From positions 1 through 64,000 of the forward strand of contig JALKBU010000132.1 in NCBI GenBank assembly GCA_023091735.1: 64,000 nucleotides of DNA, in the 5' to 3' direction. Shown here piece by piece: positions 63,301 through 64,000 of the stretch. A program made the translations under genes and the position numbers. Below the pieces are notes generated by a model. That model had not been told where the DNA came from and made no database searches. It worked only from the letters and a program-made list of their open reading frames with translations. How positions within the stretch are numbered: position 1 is the first letter of the stretch; each line of letters starts with the position of its first letter. This stretch comes from Trichomonas tenax (Eukaryota > Parabasalia > Trichomonadida > Trichomonadidae).

Positions 63301-64000
63301 AGTTCGCTCACCAATTGAATATACAATTAAAGGACAACCATATTCACTTGATATCGATATGACACAAGCAATTGAAGCTGATTTAACGGATACAATTCAT
63401 ATTAGAGTTGGAAATGATAAATATTCAATTATTCCAAAGTCTCTTCGTTTCCCGATGATATTGAGTGACAAAACTGCAGTTTCTTTAACATCATCGAATG
63501 GACGAAAGATGTTGAACATTATTTCTCCTTATGTATTTAGGAATTGCTCAAGTTTGGAACTGAATTTGCTTGATATGTCTGGTTCTAAGTATACTGCTAT
63601 ATTAACAATTAAGCCATTCTCAGATATTTATTTGCCTTTCTCAGTTTGCCGCGAAAACACATTTTGTCTTGTTTCAAGTGACTATCAGCCAACAAGGCCA
63701 CCAATTCTCAGTCTAATGAAATGGAACACATGCACAGAATATTTCATTTATACTAAAGCAAGCAGAATGAAATGTATTATTTTCCTCGAGGTTGAAAATG
63801 GTTTGGGATTGATTAGAATTTGTCCAAATTATACTTTCATCAATGAAATGCCAATTCCAATTAGAGTCAAGATATTACCTTCAGATAATAAATATTTCAT
63901 GGATATCAAACCTGGCGAGGAATGCAACCTTGCTTTCGAAACAGAATTAATCATTAGATATAAGATATCAGCTCCTGGATTCTTAGACAGTGAACAAGGT
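60392..64000 (+). CDS. VPS13: VPS13-family bridge-like lipid-transfer protein, N-terminal 1,203 codons
   Basis: The frame opens at the ATG at 60392 and is still open at the window edge. The chorein N-terminus (about 1-120) is clear: VLSFFLSNYIEGINSNQLQM, LWNGIAKLENISIKSNAL, and IPLTIINGKMSLISLEFPWG. A basic MWWYYANKTALYI stretch at about 295-307 matches the conserved post-chorein W-W-Y motif. Long beta-rich repeating-groove sequence follows. Around residues 1050-1203 the VPS13 adaptor-binding (VAB/SHR) beta-modules begin (INEMPIPIRVKI). VPS13 proteins move phospholipids between membranes at contact sites. Known members are 3,000-4,000 residues, so more than half probably lies beyond the window. 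Stop codon and C-terminal PH/ATG2-like parts are not seen. Confidence 0.9.
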   Translation, partial: MIKAAAAKVLSFFLSNYIEGINSNQLQMSLWNGIAKLENISIKSNALTSHHIPLTIINGKMSLISLEFPWGKLDSQCCQLKFENIFAVTDITGSALVSKDMEVSNPPQKQNTSPQQTQGNLFTGIISKVIDNVKFNLNNLHIRMELHVDNKITSIGLMVKSVEVFSVDDHNEPYFYTSESTSIRKKVVIRDVGIYIDPNSTYIDTENIFEGMTNTNHEFIIEPFTTETIITINKDENVEQRIEVDFVSPIIKVVINKLQYLGIQSLLRQLHHFRIRRTFCHLGRPDRTVRSARSSGMWWYYANKTALYINEPTKFDPANALIVLRNRKKFVSLCKSQDDQVKALEDELGPSATILLRSYAEMIINSETSPILNEQEAAEIQRGVSKTNGPIKVNAMLNCIDVHFVDGEKFHMSMLIKSIAFDLLNNITDTKFKFTCGNVSLENLIRSNTHFKWDPPLKIWYNSSLTEKVSNIKIPSIEAFIDYRTITNVYEFLDSPTINDNKILAKKQREAAFQITKRETKVDVYGGKFTFCLNLLSKPLTFSIENYKFVDFQFTANELNLGTATENLISSDQIVLNIDPTNYFYSCKIPSVKAVLSTDLISQIIDFLIEKDLLQKLKNNGDSKHIIYSDIEIASAEIQLLSTKVISTIHLNNNKINVAKGLKYLCNELIIYDDSSNKLLFTNFDLDLTDNFLILNISQISTLITQESIINYIDFVNRTKILKLEIPQNKEKSESKSPEFDITLSQSKFTLKVSENTFLNASLSLNAITQGAMINNLSVNIMDSGHIFSPLLTADFVNFTSNDTENKVNIGTIASNLTRREIDILKSLSDFRFTPLQKKVVIKTEKHSSKSKSLVLSHNEIKLSICYAGVQLKPPLMTVVLSASGTVNEDNKASIEESVSIYTQGLIANQMELMDETIISLILDFENSIFQGNIGNMNVYIPHHFLLGLKELIFSKDYYNNQPLFSISNKVRSPIEYTIKGQPYSLDIDMTQAIEADLTDTIHIRVGNDKYSIIPKSLRFPMILSDKTAVSLTSSNGRKMLNIISPYVFRNCSSLELNLLDMSGSKYTAILTIKPFSDIYLPFSVCRENTFCLVSSDYQPTRPPILSLMKWNTCTEYFIYTKASRMKCIIFLEVENGLGLIRICPNYTFINEMPIPIRVKILPSDNKYFMDIKPGEECNLAFETELIIRYKISAPGFLDSEQG

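Overview
The window looks like nuclear DNA of a parabasalid protist, most likely Tritrichomonas or a close relative (inference). The evidence is long intronless genes in AT-rich DNA, broken ankyrin-repeat genes of the type expanded in trichomonads, an R2R3 Myb protein of trichomonad architecture, one nuclear-type tRNA with a pol III terminator, and abundant short dispersed repeats. The TCATTA-type initiator that sits just before the ATG in Trichomonas vaginalis is not generally seen. Instead an ACATGT-centred motif (TTTACATGTCA in either orientation) recurs upstream of many genes.

Layout. 1-3.9 kb is non-coding with a possible leucine-rich-repeat remnant. 3.9-11.4 kb (-) is a giant p115/Uso1-like tether with about 1,900 residues of coiled coil. 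11.9-14.7 kb is a graveyard of gene fragments, some resembling GT61/DUF563 glycosyltransferases. 14.8-22.0 kb (-) is a BEACH-WD40 protein. 23.0-24.1 kb (-) is an SLC35F6-like transporter. 24.8-25.3 kb (+) is the Myb protein. 27.7-29.8 kb (+) is an ABC-F ATPase. 30.5-31.1 kb (+) is a PDI-like thioredoxin protein, followed by a 35-residue single-helix microprotein. 32.4-33.9 kb (+) is a GH13 alpha-amylase and 34.5-35.4 kb (+) a membrane-anchored SDR. 35.4-40.5 kb holds three broken ankyrin genes around a type I membrane protein with a Pro/Gln/Tyr tail. 40.9-47.7 kb (-) is UTP20 of the small-subunit processome. 48.2-49.1 kb (-) is a Cys-rich, beta-helix-like orphan and 49.7-50.9 kb (-) a PPP phosphatase. 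51.2-53.4 kb is a mosaic of repeats, including an element with 44-bp perfect terminal inverted repeats. 54.1-56.5 kb (+) is an Sfi1-like protein. Then come tRNA-Lys(CUU), a broken coiled-coil gene, a palindrome-rich 1.3 kb, and the first 1,203 codons of a VPS13 lipid-transfer protein that runs off the window.

The intact genes are mostly housekeeping: secretory pathway and membrane traffic (p115, BEACH, VPS13, PDI), ribosome biogenesis and translation (UTP20, ABC-F, tRNA), cytoskeleton (Sfi1-like) and metabolism. No operon logic is visible; each gene has its own upstream region. The most unusual material is in the gaps: several repeat families present as diverged pairs, clustered hairpins, paired protein fossils that share a conserved peptide, and the recurring upstream motif. 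I found no coherent new multi-gene system. All product names are from reading the translations; no database search was possible.
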